Positions 54,755 to 63,837 of a DNA stretch of 64,000 nucleotides are shown here, one piece after another. Position numbers and translations under genes: made by a program. The notes beneath the pieces are model-generated. The model ran no database searches. It had not been told where the DNA came from and saw only the letters and a list, made by a program, of their open reading frames with translations. The DNA lies in the NCBI RefSeq assembly GCF_014203605.1, contig NZ_JACHJJ010000030.1, positions 36,837 through 100,836 of the forward strand, given 5' to 3'. The DNA is from Thiemannella venezuelensis. GTDB lineage: Bacteria > Actinomycetota > Actinomycetes > Streptosporangiales > Streptosporangiaceae. Within the stretch, counting starts at the first letter, position 1; every line of letters starts with the position of its first letter.

Positions 54755-55812
54755 TCTGGCTGACCTGGCGCCAATTCCGCGGCTCGGCCGCGGCGGTCGC
54801 CGCCCTGCTCGTCGTCCTCACCGCCGTCCTGGCACTGAGCGGCCCAGGCCTGGCCTCCCGCTACTCCGCCGGGATCACCGCCTGCGTCCAGGACGACACC
54901 TGCGGCCAGTTCTTCGACCGGTTCTTCGGCCAGTACGACACCCCCTTCATGGCCGTCAGCCTCATCGTGCTGCTCCTGCCGGCACTGGCCGGGATCTTCT
55001 GGGGAGCACCGCTGATCACCCGCGAGATGGAGGCCGACACCCACCTGCTGGTATGGAACCAGAGCATCACCCGCAGCCGCTGGCTGGCGGTCAAACTCGG
55101 ACTCACCGGCCTGACCGCCATGGCCGCCGCCGGCCTGTGCGGCCTCGTGGTGACCTGGTGGTCCGCCCCGCTGGACAGATCAGCCCCGGAGGACCTGGCC
55201 CTGATGGCCCCCCTGGTGTTCGGCGCACGCGGCATCGCCCCCATGGGATACGCGGCCTTCGCCTTCGTCCTGGGCGTGACCGTGGGCATGACAGTGCGCC
55301 GCACCCTCCCCGCCATGGCCCTCACCCTGGCCGTCTTCGCCACGATCCAGCTCGCCATGCCCCTGCTGATCCGACCCCACCTGATCCCCCCGGTCACCGG
55401 CGCCTTCGAACTCAGCGAGGCGAACGTGGACGGCTTCAGCATCAACCGGGACGGAGACAAAGCCGGACCCATGGAGATCCACCTGAGATCGGCCGTTCCC
55501 GGCCACGCGGGCGCCTGGGTCCTGTCCAGCAGAATGATCGACCCATCCGGGCGCACGATCGCCGAGAACGGCCTCCCCGGCGCCGTCAAGGAGGTCTCCA
55601 CGACATCGGGACCCTGCGCCCCCACAGGAGGACCCCCCGGCCTGGACACCTGCCTGGTCGAGATCAACCGGCTCGGCTACCGGCAGCAGGCCACCTACCA
55701 GCCCCTCGACCGCTTCTGGCCCTTCCAGTGGATCGAAACCGGGATCTACGCCCTCCTCACCCTCGGCCTCACCGGATTCGCCTTCCGCTGGATCCGGAGG
55801 CGCCTGTCATGA
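54751..55812 (+). CDS. ABC transporter permease
   Basis: 353 residues with about six membrane helices: 10-30, 70-92, 118-140, 165-190, 198-218 and 325-343. A long extracellular loop (about 220-320) contains two cysteines (GPCAPTGG and DTCLVE). It starts TWRQFRGSA, common in YtrCD-like permeases. A coupled 23-codon ORF follows through ATGA. Confidence 0.88.
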   Translation: MIWLTWRQFRGSAAAVAALLVVLTAVLALSGPGLASRYSAGITACVQDDTCGQFFDRFFGQYDTPFMAVSLIVLLLPALAGIFWGAPLITREMEADTHLLVWNQSITRSRWLAVKLGLTGLTAMAAAGLCGLVVTWWSAPLDRSAPEDLALMAPLVFGARGIAPMGYAAFAFVLGVTVGMTVRRTLPAMALTLAVFATIQLAMPLLIRPHLIPPVTGAFELSEANVDGFSINRDGDKAGPMEIHLRSAVPGHAGAWVLSSRMIDPSGRTIAENGLPGAVKEVSTTSGPCAPTGGPPGLDTCLVEINRLGYRQQATYQPLDRFWPFQWIETGIYALLTLGLTGFAFRWIRRRLS

Positions 55813-55880
55813 CCGAGCCTGCCGAGGCCGTCAACGGACACAGCACCCCGGTCGGACGACCGGCCAAGGAGGGCACATGA
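55809..55880 (+). CDS. 23-codon coupling ORF
   Basis: ATG 55809 lies in the permease stop (ATGA), and its own TGA overlaps the ATG of the next gene (ATGA at 55877). The peptide MTEPAEAVNGHSTP-... is soluble and unremarkable, so its role is probably to pass ribosomes on to the peptidase gene, for which it contains the ribosome site AAGGAGG. Confidence 0.55.
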   Translation: MTEPAEAVNGHSTPVGRPAKEGT

Positions 55881-57274
55881 ACGCCCTCAGAACCGCGTCC
55901 GCCGGACTCGCCCTCCTCCTGACCGCCGCATGCACGGCACCGACCCCGCCGCGCGTCGAAGCGGGCACGGCAGCCGGCACGGCCTGCGCCCGCCCCCAAG
56001 GCCCCCCCGAAGCGGAGACGCCCACCACGATCGACGTCATCGAACAGGCGTACTTCTGCATCCTCGGCAACTACTACAGCGGCGCCACGATGGACGCCCG
56101 CTCACTGCTGAGCGCCGGATTCGCCGCCCTGACCCAGGAGCTCAACCGCAACGGGCGCGACGTCCCCGAAGCCTCCATGCCCGCGCTGACCGGCGACCGC
56201 ACAACCGACTGGGCCGCCTTCGAAGCCGCCTACCGCACGACCACCGACCAGGTCCCCGACCTCCGCGACGAACTGGCCGTCGTCACCCTCGAGGCCCTCG
56301 TGACCGCCCTCGACGACAACCACGCCGGCTGGGAGCACGACATCGAGCGGCCGACCGACTCCTACGACGGCGACGGCTACGGCCTGGGCCTCCGGGCGAA
56401 CGGCAACCCCGGCGGCGCCCTCCCCCCGCTGTTCGTCACCGCCGTGGAGGGCGGCGCGGCGCAGGCCGCCGGCCTGCGCCCCGGCGACACCATCGAATCG
56501 ATCAACGGATCGGCGCCCTTCATCGACGGCAAGGCCAGCCCCGCCATCGCCGCCCTCCACCCCGAGTACCCGGACGCGCGCCCGGTCCGGCTGCGACTGC
56601 TGCGGCCGACCACCGGCCGCCGCTGGAGCGTCACACTCCGACCCGGCCTCTACCCGCGGGACCTGACCTCCCTGCGGGTGGTGCAGCCGAAACTCCTGGA
56701 CGACGACATCGCCTACGTACGCCTGCGCGGATTCGCCTCCGACTCCGCCAACAGGGTCTTCAGAGCCGTCTCCAGACTGCGCACCGGCCGGACGCTGTCC
56801 GGTGTCGTACTGGACCTGCGCGGCAACGGCGGCGGCAACCCCGCCGAGGCGATCCGGCTGGTGAGCGCGTTCGTCCACGGCAAGGCCACCGCCTACCAGT
56901 GCACCGTGACCGGCGCATGCGAGACCATGTGGACCGACGACACCGTCGAACTGCTCGGCCTGCCGCTGGTGGTACTCACCGACCGCGACTGCGCCTCGGC
57001 GTGCGAGCACTTCAGCTCCGCAGTCAAAGACCTGCGCGCCGGCCGACTGGTCGGCACCCGGACCGCCGGCGCGGTACCAGGACCGGCGCAGTCGTACCTG
57101 CTGAACAACAACACCGTCCTGCGCTTCCCCACCAGACGCCACCTCGGGCCCAACCGCGAAGTGATCGACCGGGTCGGCGTGCCGCCCGACCACCACGTGC
57201 CACCGACCCCCGAGGACGCGGCCGCCGGGCGCGACCCCGCGCTGGCCAAGGCCCTGACCTTGCTGAACCAGTGA
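55877..57274 (+). CDS. S41-family peptidase lipoprotein with PDZ domain
   Basis: 465 residues. Lipobox LLLTAAC puts the Cys at about 19. A helical region follows, then PDZ at about 150-250 (GAAQAAGLRPGDTIESING) and the S41 core from about 275: AYVRLRGFA, VLDLRGNGGG, then DRDCASACEHFSS with the candidate nucleophile Ser and GTRTAGAVPG. The Lys of Prc-type enzymes is absent, so it belongs to the tricorn/IRBP-like S41 branch with another general base. Acts on the outer face of the membrane; co-translated with the ABC genes. Confidence 0.85.
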   Translation: MNALRTASAGLALLLTAACTAPTPPRVEAGTAAGTACARPQGPPEAETPTTIDVIEQAYFCILGNYYSGATMDARSLLSAGFAALTQELNRNGRDVPEASMPALTGDRTTDWAAFEAAYRTTTDQVPDLRDELAVVTLEALVTALDDNHAGWEHDIERPTDSYDGDGYGLGLRANGNPGGALPPLFVTAVEGGAAQAAGLRPGDTIESINGSAPFIDGKASPAIAALHPEYPDARPVRLRLLRPTTGRRWSVTLRPGLYPRDLTSLRVVQPKLLDDDIAYVRLRGFASDSANRVFRAVSRLRTGRTLSGVVLDLRGNGGGNPAEAIRLVSAFVHGKATAYQCTVTGACETMWTDDTVELLGLPLVVLTDRDCASACEHFSSAVKDLRAGRLVGTRTAGAVPGPAQSYLLNNNTVLRFPTRRHLGPNREVIDRVGVPPDHHVPPTPEDAAAGRDPALAKALTLLNQ

Positions 57275-58441
57275 ATGGACCTCCCGATGAGACAGATCCT
57301 CGCCACCACAGCGGGACTGGTCGTCCTGGCCGCGTCCGCCTGCTCCGCACCCACACCGCCCCGGTCCGCCGTCCCATCGGCCACCCCGACCGGCCCCGCC
57401 ACCCTGCCCGCCCCGACCGGCCCCCACCCGGTCGGCACCACCACCCTGCACCTGACCGACACCACCCGCCCCGACCCCTGGAACCTCGACGCCGACACCC
57501 GCGAGCTCAAGGTCACCCTGTGGTACCCGACCGGGCAGCGCGACGGGCAACGCGCCCCGTACATGACACCCAAGGAATCGGAACTCCTCATGAAAGGCTC
57601 CAGGATCGCCAACGCGCCGTACGACACACTGAGCAAGACACGCACCAACGCCGTCAAAGACGCCGACCCCGCCGGGAAGCGGCTCCCGCTGGTGGTGCTC
57701 TCCCCCGGCTTCACCAAACCGGTGAGCACCCTCACATCCCTGGCAGAAGACCTGGCCAGCCGCGGATACGTCGTGGCCGGCATCGACCACGCCTACGAAA
57801 GCTACGCCACCACCCTGTCCGGCGGGCGCATCGCCGAATGCATCGCCTGCGACAGCGACAGCGACCCCGGCTTCGGCACAGGACTGGTCCAGGGCCGGGC
57901 GGCCGACGTCTCCTTCGTCCTCGACCGGCTGACCACCGGATGGAAGCACTCCGGCCTGATCGACCGCACAAGAATCGCCATGGCAGGCCAGTCGATCGGC
58001 GGCGCCAGCGCCATGGCGGCCATGGTGAAGGACTCCCGCGTACGCGCCGGGATCGACATGGACGGCACCACCTACGCCCGCATCCCCAAGAGCGGACTCT
58101 CCCGCCCGTTCCTGTTCATCGGTTCGCCGCAGCACGTCCCCGGAGGCCGCGACACCTCGTGGGACCGCGACTGGAAGCTGCTGACCGGATGGAAACGCTG
58201 GCTCGTGATGTCGGGCGCGGAACACCAGTCCTTCACCGACGGCCCCCTGCTGCTGGGCGCCCTCGGCATCAAGCCCTCCATCAACACCCTGCCCGCCACA
58301 CGCGCGGCCGAACTCACCCGCACGTACGTGGCGGCCTTCCTCGACCGGCACCTGAAATCACAGCGGCAACCCATTCTGGACGAACCATCATCGCGCCACC
58401 CCGAAGTCAAGTCCTGCCCCGCCGCGTGCGGTCAGTCCTGA
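57275..58441 (+). CDS. Alpha/beta-hydrolase lipoprotein (PAF-acetylhydrolase-like)
   Basis: 388 residues (ATG 57275 directly follows the peptidase stop; ATG 57287 opens the signal peptide and is equally possible). Lipobox LVVLAASAC, then a Thr/Pro-rich linker. Hydrolase core: LKVTLWYPTG, LPLVVLSPGFTKP (oxyanion region), nucleophile in AGQSIGGASA, acid in IDMDGT and His in GAEHQSFTD. The architecture fits PAF-acetylhydrolase/dienelactone-hydrolase-type enzymes that cut ester bonds. End of the GntR-ABC operon. Confidence 0.83.
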   Translation: MDLPMRQILATTAGLVVLAASACSAPTPPRSAVPSATPTGPATLPAPTGPHPVGTTTLHLTDTTRPDPWNLDADTRELKVTLWYPTGQRDGQRAPYMTPKESELLMKGSRIANAPYDTLSKTRTNAVKDADPAGKRLPLVVLSPGFTKPVSTLTSLAEDLASRGYVVAGIDHAYESYATTLSGGRIAECIACDSDSDPGFGTGLVQGRAADVSFVLDRLTTGWKHSGLIDRTRIAMAGQSIGGASAMAAMVKDSRVRAGIDMDGTTYARIPKSGLSRPFLFIGSPQHVPGGRDTSWDRDWKLLTGWKRWLVMSGAEHQSFTDGPLLLGALGIKPSINTLPATRAAELTRTYVAAFLDRHLKSQRQPILDEPSSRHPEVKSCPAACGQS

Positions 58442-58587
58442 AACCCGCCACCCCCCGAAACCGCATGACCGGCCGGAGCGAACCCCCAGCCGCCGGACGA
58501 CCACCATACGGCTGGGGGCGGACCCGAAAGCGGACCGATCAGGAATCAAGAAGCACGGGACCCGCAACCGCAACTAACTTGACCGGC

Positions 58588-58998
58588 ATGGAAATCACGA
58601 TCCACTCCACCTTCCTCCCGCACACCGACCCCGACGCCGCCCTCGCCTTCTACCGCGACGCCCTCGGCTTCGAGGTCCGCAACGACGTCGGATACGACGG
58701 AATGCGCTGGATCACGGTCGGCCCCGCCGACCGGCCCGGCACGTCCATCGTCCTGCACCCACCGGCCGCCGACCCCGGCATCACCGACGACGAGCGCCGC
58801 ACCATCACCGAGATGATGGCCAAAGGCACCTACGCCGGCCTCCTCCTGGCCACGACCGACCTCGACGACACGTTCCAGCAGATAGAAGCCACCGGCGCCG
58901 AGGTCGTCCAGGAGCCCATGAAGCAGGACTACGGAGTCCGCGACTGCGCCTTCCGCGACCCCGCCGGCAACATGATCCGCATCCAGGAACTGCGCTGA
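58588..58998 (+). CDS. VOC-fold protein
   Basis: 136 residues: STFLPHTDPDAALAFYRDALGFEVRNDV at the start, DYGVRDCAFRDPAGNMIRIQEL at the end with metal-ligand positions. Similar proteins resist or bind small molecules. GGCATGG-type weak ribosome site; 146 bases separate it from the hydrolase. Confidence 0.85.
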   Translation: MEITIHSTFLPHTDPDAALAFYRDALGFEVRNDVGYDGMRWITVGPADRPGTSIVLHPPAADPGITDDERRTITEMMAKGTYAGLLLATTDLDDTFQQIEATGAEVVQEPMKQDYGVRDCAFRDPAGNMIRIQELR

Positions 58999-59144
58999 AC
59001 CTCCGGCCCTCCCCAAGCCGAGACCCCCTCACCGCTCCGACCACCCCGCGAGCACAGGCCGCACACGACGCGCCGTCAAGATAACCCCCGTTCACCCGAA
59101 ATCGTGACATGCTAATCACTCTCAGTAACCAACGAGGGGGTCGG

Positions 59145-59831
59145 ATGCACGACGACGAGAACACAACGGCGGCGACCACCCGGACACGAGACCGGCGGCC
59201 ATACCTGACCGGCGCCGCGGCCATCACAGCCACCGCCATCATCGTCACCGCGTTCACCATGGAACCCGGCGCCGTGGAATCCCGCAAGGACAACCCCGCC
59301 ACCCCCACCCGAGCCCTCGCCGCAGCCTCCCACACCCCGACCGGACACCCCACCCCCCGCCGCACCCCGACCACCGCACCGGCGACGGCCACCGCGCCGA
59401 CCACATCCGGCCGAGCCGCCGCCGCACCCCCGGCCCGATACACCCAGCCGCACCCCACCGGCCGGAACCGGCCCGGCGGACACCAGGACCTCAGCCCCCT
59501 GCCCATGCCCACCGGACACCACCACCGCAACGACCACCACTCACTGCCCGACCTCCTCCCCCGATTCCTCACCCCGCGCTCGGCCACCGCCAAGACCCGC
59601 ACACCCCAGCCACGCCACCAGCCCGACCAGCCCGTACGGCCCACCCCCGAACAACGCGGCCCCCGCCGCGCCGAGAGCCACGCCGGCACCGGCCAGACCG
59701 TCCCCTGCAGCCGCATCCCCATGACCGGCTGGCGCTACCCGCACTGCGGCCCCATCTGGGGCACAGGAGGACGCGGCAACCTGCTCTCCGACGTCATGAA
59801 GTTCATCGAACACGAACAGCCCACCAGCTGA
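59145..59831 (+). CDS. Membrane-anchored Pro/Thr/His-rich protein
   Basis: 228 residues with GAGGGGG before ATG 59145. A short Asp/Glu/Arg-rich N-terminus is followed by one membrane helix (YLTGAAAITATAIIVTAFTM, about 21-40). A long low-complexity linker rich in Pro, Thr and His runs to about 190, followed by a compact end with two cysteines (VPCSRIPMTGWRYPHCGP) that may form a disulfide outside the cell. No family recognised. Confidence 0.6.
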   Translation: MHDDENTTAATTRTRDRRPYLTGAAAITATAIIVTAFTMEPGAVESRKDNPATPTRALAAASHTPTGHPTPRRTPTTAPATATAPTTSGRAAAAPPARYTQPHPTGRNRPGGHQDLSPLPMPTGHHHRNDHHSLPDLLPRFLTPRSATAKTRTPQPRHQPDQPVRPTPEQRGPRRAESHAGTGQTVPCSRIPMTGWRYPHCGPIWGTGGRGNLLSDVMKFIEHEQPTS

Positions 59832-59862
59832 CGGCCCCCGCCATGAACACCGGAACACGACC

Positions 59863-60267
59863 TCACACAGACGGCTCCGGACGAGCCAACCGCATCCGCA
59901 ACAGAACCCGCGACCCCCGAGCATCCTGATCGATGTTCAACTGATCGCAGAGCTGCCCCATCAACCACAACCCGAACCCCCGCGGCGCACCCGCCACCGG
60001 ACGCTCACGGACCGCGTCCCGAGGCCCCAACCGGCCGGCACCATCGGCCACCTCCACGGTGAAGAAACCCTCCTCCCGCCAGACCGACACCGTGCCACTC
60101 CCCCCGCCATGCTCCAGAACGTTGATGGCGGCCTCGTTCGCAGCGATGAGCAGATCATCCAGCCGCTCACCACTGAGCCCCGCCTGAACCGCATACGAAT
60201 GAACCCTCCCCCGCAACAACGCGAGATCGGAGGTGATCGGCCACCGCCGACCACCGGCACCGGTCAC
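59863..60267 (-). CDS. RsbW-like anti-sigma ATPase (HATPase_c_2)
   Basis: 134 residues from GTG 60267 (GGGAGG five bases upstream). N box AANEAAINVLEHGG, then VADGAGRLGPRD and GFGLWLMGQLCDQL (G boxes) form a GHKL fold like RsbW and SpoIIAB serine kinases. Its STAS-protein gene lies 43 bases upstream in the same direction, so they are a switch pair; the sigma factor they control is not adjacent. Confidence 0.83.
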   Translation of the reverse strand: MTGAGGRRWPITSDLALLRGRVHSYAVQAGLSGERLDDLLIAANEAAINVLEHGGGSGTVSVWREEGFFTVEVADGAGRLGPRDAVRERPVAGAPRGFGLWLMGQLCDQLNIDQDARGSRVLLRMRLARPEPSV

Positions 60268-60310
60268 CAACACCTCCCCCTCCCACCACCCGGCCCGCGC
60301 ATCGCAACGA

Positions 60311-60682
60311 CTACCGCGACCGGAGCAGATCGACGGCATCGGCCACCGTGGGCAACACGGTGAAGAAACGAACCAGCCCCGTCGTATGGAAGATCCTCCG
60401 CAACCGGGGCTGCAACCCGGTCAGGGCGACGGTCCCGCCCCGCTCGTCGAGGAGGCTGCGCAACGCCAGAAAAACCCTGATCCCCGTGGAATCACAGAAA
60501 GTCAGCCCGGTCAGATCCATGATGAGATCACACCCACCGGCCGGCAGCGCCTCCACCACGTCCTGCCGCAACCGCTCGGCATTGGTGTAGTCCAACTCCC
60601 CCGCCAGCGCAACGACCACCCCCCGCTCCAACGAGGCGTCGAAACGGACGGTGAACTCGACCGCGACGGTCACCGCAACCAC
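60311..60682 (-). CDS. STAS-domain anti-sigma factor antagonist
   Basis: 123 residues: ALAGELDYTNAERLRQDVV and LTFCDSTGIRVFLALRSL with the phosphorylatable Ser of SpoIIAA/RsbV (DSTG). Partner of the downstream RsbW-like protein: unphosphorylated it would bind the kinase and free a sigma factor. GTG start. Confidence 0.9.
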   Translation of the reverse strand: MVAVTVAVEFTVRFDASLERGVVVALAGELDYTNAERLRQDVVEALPAGGCDLIMDLTGLTFCDSTGIRVFLALRSLLDERGGTVALTGLQPRLRRIFHTTGLVRFFTVLPTVADAVDLLRSR

Positions 60683-60794
60683 CCCGGCCCCCGCCCGACC
60701 CGCCGCCGACGACCCACCGCAGATCTCACACGACCACTGCCCACGACTCCCAGAGTGTCATGTTCCGCCGACAAACGGGGCGGGTTATGGACAT

Positions 60795-61436
60795 TCACCC
60801 CGCCGAAGGAGCACGATCGACCGCGACCCGCACCGCCAACCAGCCCAGAACGGTCCCCATCAGATAGCGCTGCACCCGCGCCCAGAACGGCCTGCCCCCC
60901 AGGAACGCCGCCACCGACCCGGCCGACAGCACGAACACCCCGTTGACCGACAGCGCGACCACGATCTGGGTCAGCCCCAGCAGCAGACTCTGCACCGCCA
61001 CATCCCCACGGGACGGATCGACGAACTGAGGAAGCAGCGACACGTACAAAACCGCGATCTTCGGATTGAGCAGGCTGGTGACCAACCCCATGGCGAAGAG
61101 CCGGAACGGCGGATCCACCGGCAACCGCCCCGGCGCGAAGACCGAACCCGCCCCCGGCCGCACCGCCTGCCAGGCCAGCCAGAGCAGATAGACCGCCCCG
61201 GCCAGCTTGAGCATGGTATAAGCGGCGGGCACCACCGCGAACACCGCCGCGATCCCGGCGGTCGCGGCCGCCAGGTAGACGGCGAACCCGGCAGCCACCC
61301 CGGCCAGCGAGACCAGCCCGGCCCGCCGCCCCTGCGTCACCGACCGGGACACCAGATAGATCATGTTGGGACCCGGCGTGAGCACCATCCCGAGCGCCAC
61401 CGCCGCAATGCCGAGAAACGCACTGACAGAGATCAT
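60795..61436 (-). CDS. LysE-family exporter
   Basis: 213 residues with six membrane helices; the opening FLGIAAVALGMVLTPGPNMIYLVSR carries the PGPN motif of the LysE/RhtB family. GLVTSLLNPKIAVLYVSLLPQF is the second signature. Exports amino acids or small amphipathic compounds. Monocistronic; stop 112 bases from the STAS gene. Confidence 0.9.
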   Translation of the reverse strand: MISVSAFLGIAAVALGMVLTPGPNMIYLVSRSVTQGRRAGLVSLAGVAAGFAVYLAAATAGIAAVFAVVPAAYTMLKLAGAVYLLWLAWQAVRPGAGSVFAPGRLPVDPPFRLFAMGLVTSLLNPKIAVLYVSLLPQFVDPSRGDVAVQSLLLGLTQIVVALSVNGVFVLSAGSVAAFLGGRPFWARVQRYLMGTVLGWLAVRVAVDRAPSAG

Positions 61437-61547
61437 GAACCCATCCTCGACACCGGCCCCGGCCCCACAAAAGGGCCAATCACATCAAGTGGCCCAGAAA
61501 CCACCCCTCCAGACCCCCCAACCCCGACGCCCACACCACGGCACACC

Positions 61548-62093
61548 TCAGACCCGGTCCAGCCGCCGGTGCGGAAGCGGCGGCAGCTCCACCACCACCG
61601 CGTCACCCGGCCGCACCTCACCCCCGGCCACCACCACCCCCATGATCCCCGCCTTCCGGACGAGCCGCCCGGCCTCGTCCCGGCCCACGACCCGCTTCAG
61701 CAGACCCGGCCGGAAACCGTCGATCTGCGCGCACGGGTTCCGCAGACCCGTCACCTCCACCACGGCCTCACCCCCCAGCCGGAGCAGCGCGCCGACCGGC
61801 AGGGAGAGCAGATCCACACCCCGGGTGGTCACGTTCTCCCCCAGCTCACCGGCGGCCACCCGGAAACCCTCCGCCGCCAGCTCGTCATGGAGCTCGGCAT
61901 GGATCAGATGGACCTGCCGCAGATTGGGCCGGGTCGGATCCTGCGCCACCCGGGACCGGTGCTTCACCGTCACCCCCAGGTGCGCGTCGCCTTCCACGCC
62001 CAGCCCCGCCAGCAACCGGATGACCGGCTCGCCGTACTTGCTGAAGGTGTGGCCGCCGCTGCGGCTCACCGCCGTCACCGCCGCCTCCGTCAT
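61548..62093 (-). CDS. MOSC-domain protein
   Basis: 181 residues: GVEGDAHLGVTVKHRSR, ENVTTRGVDLLSLPVGALLRLG and the conserved Cys in TGLRNPCAQIDGF. Matches single-domain MOSC (YiiM-type) proteins, proposed to carry sulfur or to reduce N-hydroxylated compounds with a Mo cofactor; the substrate is not known. Confidence 0.88.
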   Translation of the reverse strand: MTEAAVTAVSRSGGHTFSKYGEPVIRLLAGLGVEGDAHLGVTVKHRSRVAQDPTRPNLRQVHLIHAELHDELAAEGFRVAAGELGENVTTRGVDLLSLPVGALLRLGGEAVVEVTGLRNPCAQIDGFRPGLLKRVVGRDEAGRLVRKAGIMGVVVAGGEVRPGDAVVVELPPLPHRRLDRV

Positions 62094-62201
62094 GGCGCCG
62101 CCCTTTCCTTCTTGTCGAGGGTTCGGATCCTACAAGATCATTTTTGATCACACCATGTGCCTTTACAATGTAGATCAAATACTTGGGGTATGATCCCCGG
62201 G

Positions 62202-63176
62202 ATGAGCGTGCCCGCCGTACCCGATGAAGCACCGCGTCCCTCCGTCGAACCGGCATGCGATCCCTACCGCGTCTACCTCGACTCCCTCACCGGCCCCGAG
62301 TCCCGCCGCGCCATGCGCGGCTGCCTGGACCGCCTGGCCGCGCTCGTCTCCGGCGGAGAGGCGCGCTCCGGGGCCGGACAACCCTGGCACCTGCTGCGCT
62401 ACGAGCACACCGTGCGCCTGCGCACCCTCATGATCGAGCGCGGCTGGTCCCCCGCCTATGTCAACAAGCACCTGGTCGCGCTGCGCCGGGTGCTGCGCGA
62501 GGCCTGGCGGCTCGGGCAGATGACGGCCGAGGACTACCAGCGCGCCGCCGACCTGCCGACCCTGGAGCACACCCGCCTGCCCGCCGGCCAGCACGTCCCC
62601 GCCGAGGTCGTGGGCGCGGCCCTGGCCGCCTGCGACGACGACTCCCCCGCCGGGAGCCGCGACGCGGCGCTGCTCGCGGTCCTCTACTCCACCGGCTGCC
62701 GGCGAGCCGAGGTCGCCGGGCTGGCCCTGGCCGACTACGACCCCGGCTCGCGCTCACTGCGGGTCCGCGGCAAACGCGACAAGGAACGCATGGTCTACCT
62801 CACCCCCCAGGCCGTCGGTCGGCTGGAGCGGTGGCTGGCCGTACGGGGCCGCCGGGCCGGAGCCCTGTTCTGCCCCATCGGCAGGCACGGTTCACCGCGG
62901 CTGCGCGACGGCGGGCCCGCCGCCATGACGGGGCAGGCCGTCGCCGACATCCTCACCCGCCGCCTGACCCAGGCCGGAGCCATGCCGCGCACTCCTCACG
63001 ACTTCCGGCGCACTTTCATCGGCGAGCTCCTCGACGCGGGCGTGGACCTGGCCACCGCCCAGGCGCTGGTCGGCCACTCCTCCCCCGCCACCACCGCCCG
63101 CTACGACCGCCGCCCCGAACGGCGCCGCCGCGAGGCCGTCGACAGGATCACTCTGCCGCCTCCCCGGCCTCTGTAA
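62202..63176 (+). CDS. Tyrosine recombinase (phage-integrase family)
   Basis: 324 residues. N-terminal core-binding helices at about 15-120 (VNKHLVALRRVLREAWRLGQM). Catalytic domain: Arg in YSTGCRRAEVAGLAL, Lys in GKRDKERMVYL, HxxR in TPHDFRRTFIGELL, His in LVGHSSPATT and nucleophile Tyr in ARYDRR. All active-site residues are present. The length is closer to XerC/D-like or integron-like enzymes than large phage integrases. It stands alone beside a duplicated relic; attachment sites were not found. ATG 62190 is an alternative start. Confidence 0.88.
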   Translation: MSVPAVPDEAPRPSVEPACDPYRVYLDSLTGPESRRAMRGCLDRLAALVSGGEARSGAGQPWHLLRYEHTVRLRTLMIERGWSPAYVNKHLVALRRVLREAWRLGQMTAEDYQRAADLPTLEHTRLPAGQHVPAEVVGAALAACDDDSPAGSRDAALLAVLYSTGCRRAEVAGLALADYDPGSRSLRVRGKRDKERMVYLTPQAVGRLERWLAVRGRRAGALFCPIGRHGSPRLRDGGPAAMTGQAVADILTRRLTQAGAMPRTPHDFRRTFIGELLDAGVDLATAQALVGHSSPATTARYDRRPERRRREAVDRITLPPPRPL

Positions 63177-63254
63177 GCCCGGCCCCCGCATCGCGGTCCC
63201 GAATCCGCGCCGCGGGAACCCCCGCACGACCGCACGCTCCGATCCGGGGTCCCG

Positions 63255-63661
63255 GTAGCAATGAAGAAATTTCCAACGAAGTAGCCTCTGACTTGGATTG
63301 ATACGGACCTCTACGGCTAAGGTCTCGATTCGCTCACGGTGTTGACCATGAGCGACGACAAGCCGGAGTTCGGGTACGGCGCGGGTGGTCGCCCGTTGTG
63401 GACGGCGCGAGATCGCGACGCCGAGGCGATCCGGGTGTGGTGCTGTGCATGGCGGGACGGCGGGAGTTCGGCCAGCACCACGGCGGATTCGTCGTCGAGG
63501 GCGGCGGCGACGAAAAGCTGTTCCTCCTCGCCTGCGCCGACGATGCCGCGGTGTCGGCCCGCGAGCTCGCCCGCTACTGCGACGACCTGCGCAAGGCCGG
63601 GTACCGCGTCGAGCCTGACGCTGATGATGATCAGGCGCTGCTGATGCGGAAGTCCTCCTGA
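63255..63661 (+). pseudogene. Frameshifted small gene duplicated at 22.2 kb
   Basis: The leader GGTAGCAATGAAGAAATTTC to ...GTAGC (32 bases identical to 22.16 kb) precedes ATG 63348 (MSDDKPEFGYGAGGRPLW). Around 63,435 two extra bases (a GT repeat) shift the frame; the sequel (AGRREFGQHHGGFVVEGGG... ALLMRKSS-stop) continues in the next frame. Repaired, it would be about 103 residues of unknown family. Confidence 0.6.
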
Positions 63662-63691
63662 CCGCCTTCACTCCAGCGCGTGGGGTGGAGG

Positions 63692-63837
63692 TCAGCGCCG
63701 GCGACGGCGGGCGGTGCGGAACCGCCACATCACCGCGTTGAACTGCTGCCGCAGGTCCGGGATCGGGCCTCGCTCGCCCAGGGGCAGGTGAGGTTCGATC
63801 CGGACCATTCCTCGTCGGTGAGCTCTCCACGCGCCAT
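63692..63837 (-). pseudogene. N-terminal fragment of an IS5-family transposase
   Basis: From ATG 63837, MARGELTDEEW is followed after a frame change by RIEPHLPLGERGPIPDLRQQFNAVMWRFRT, the opening of IS5-group transposases. The frame is lost at about 63,805 and a stop comes at 63,692, so only about 45 residues remain. It marks another mobile-element scar near the window's right end. Confidence 0.7.

Noticed and set aside
55930..58587. Long plus-strand frame running into the VOC gene
   Set aside because: Arg/Pro-rich out-of-frame reading of the S41 and hydrolase genes; only its last 136 codons are real.
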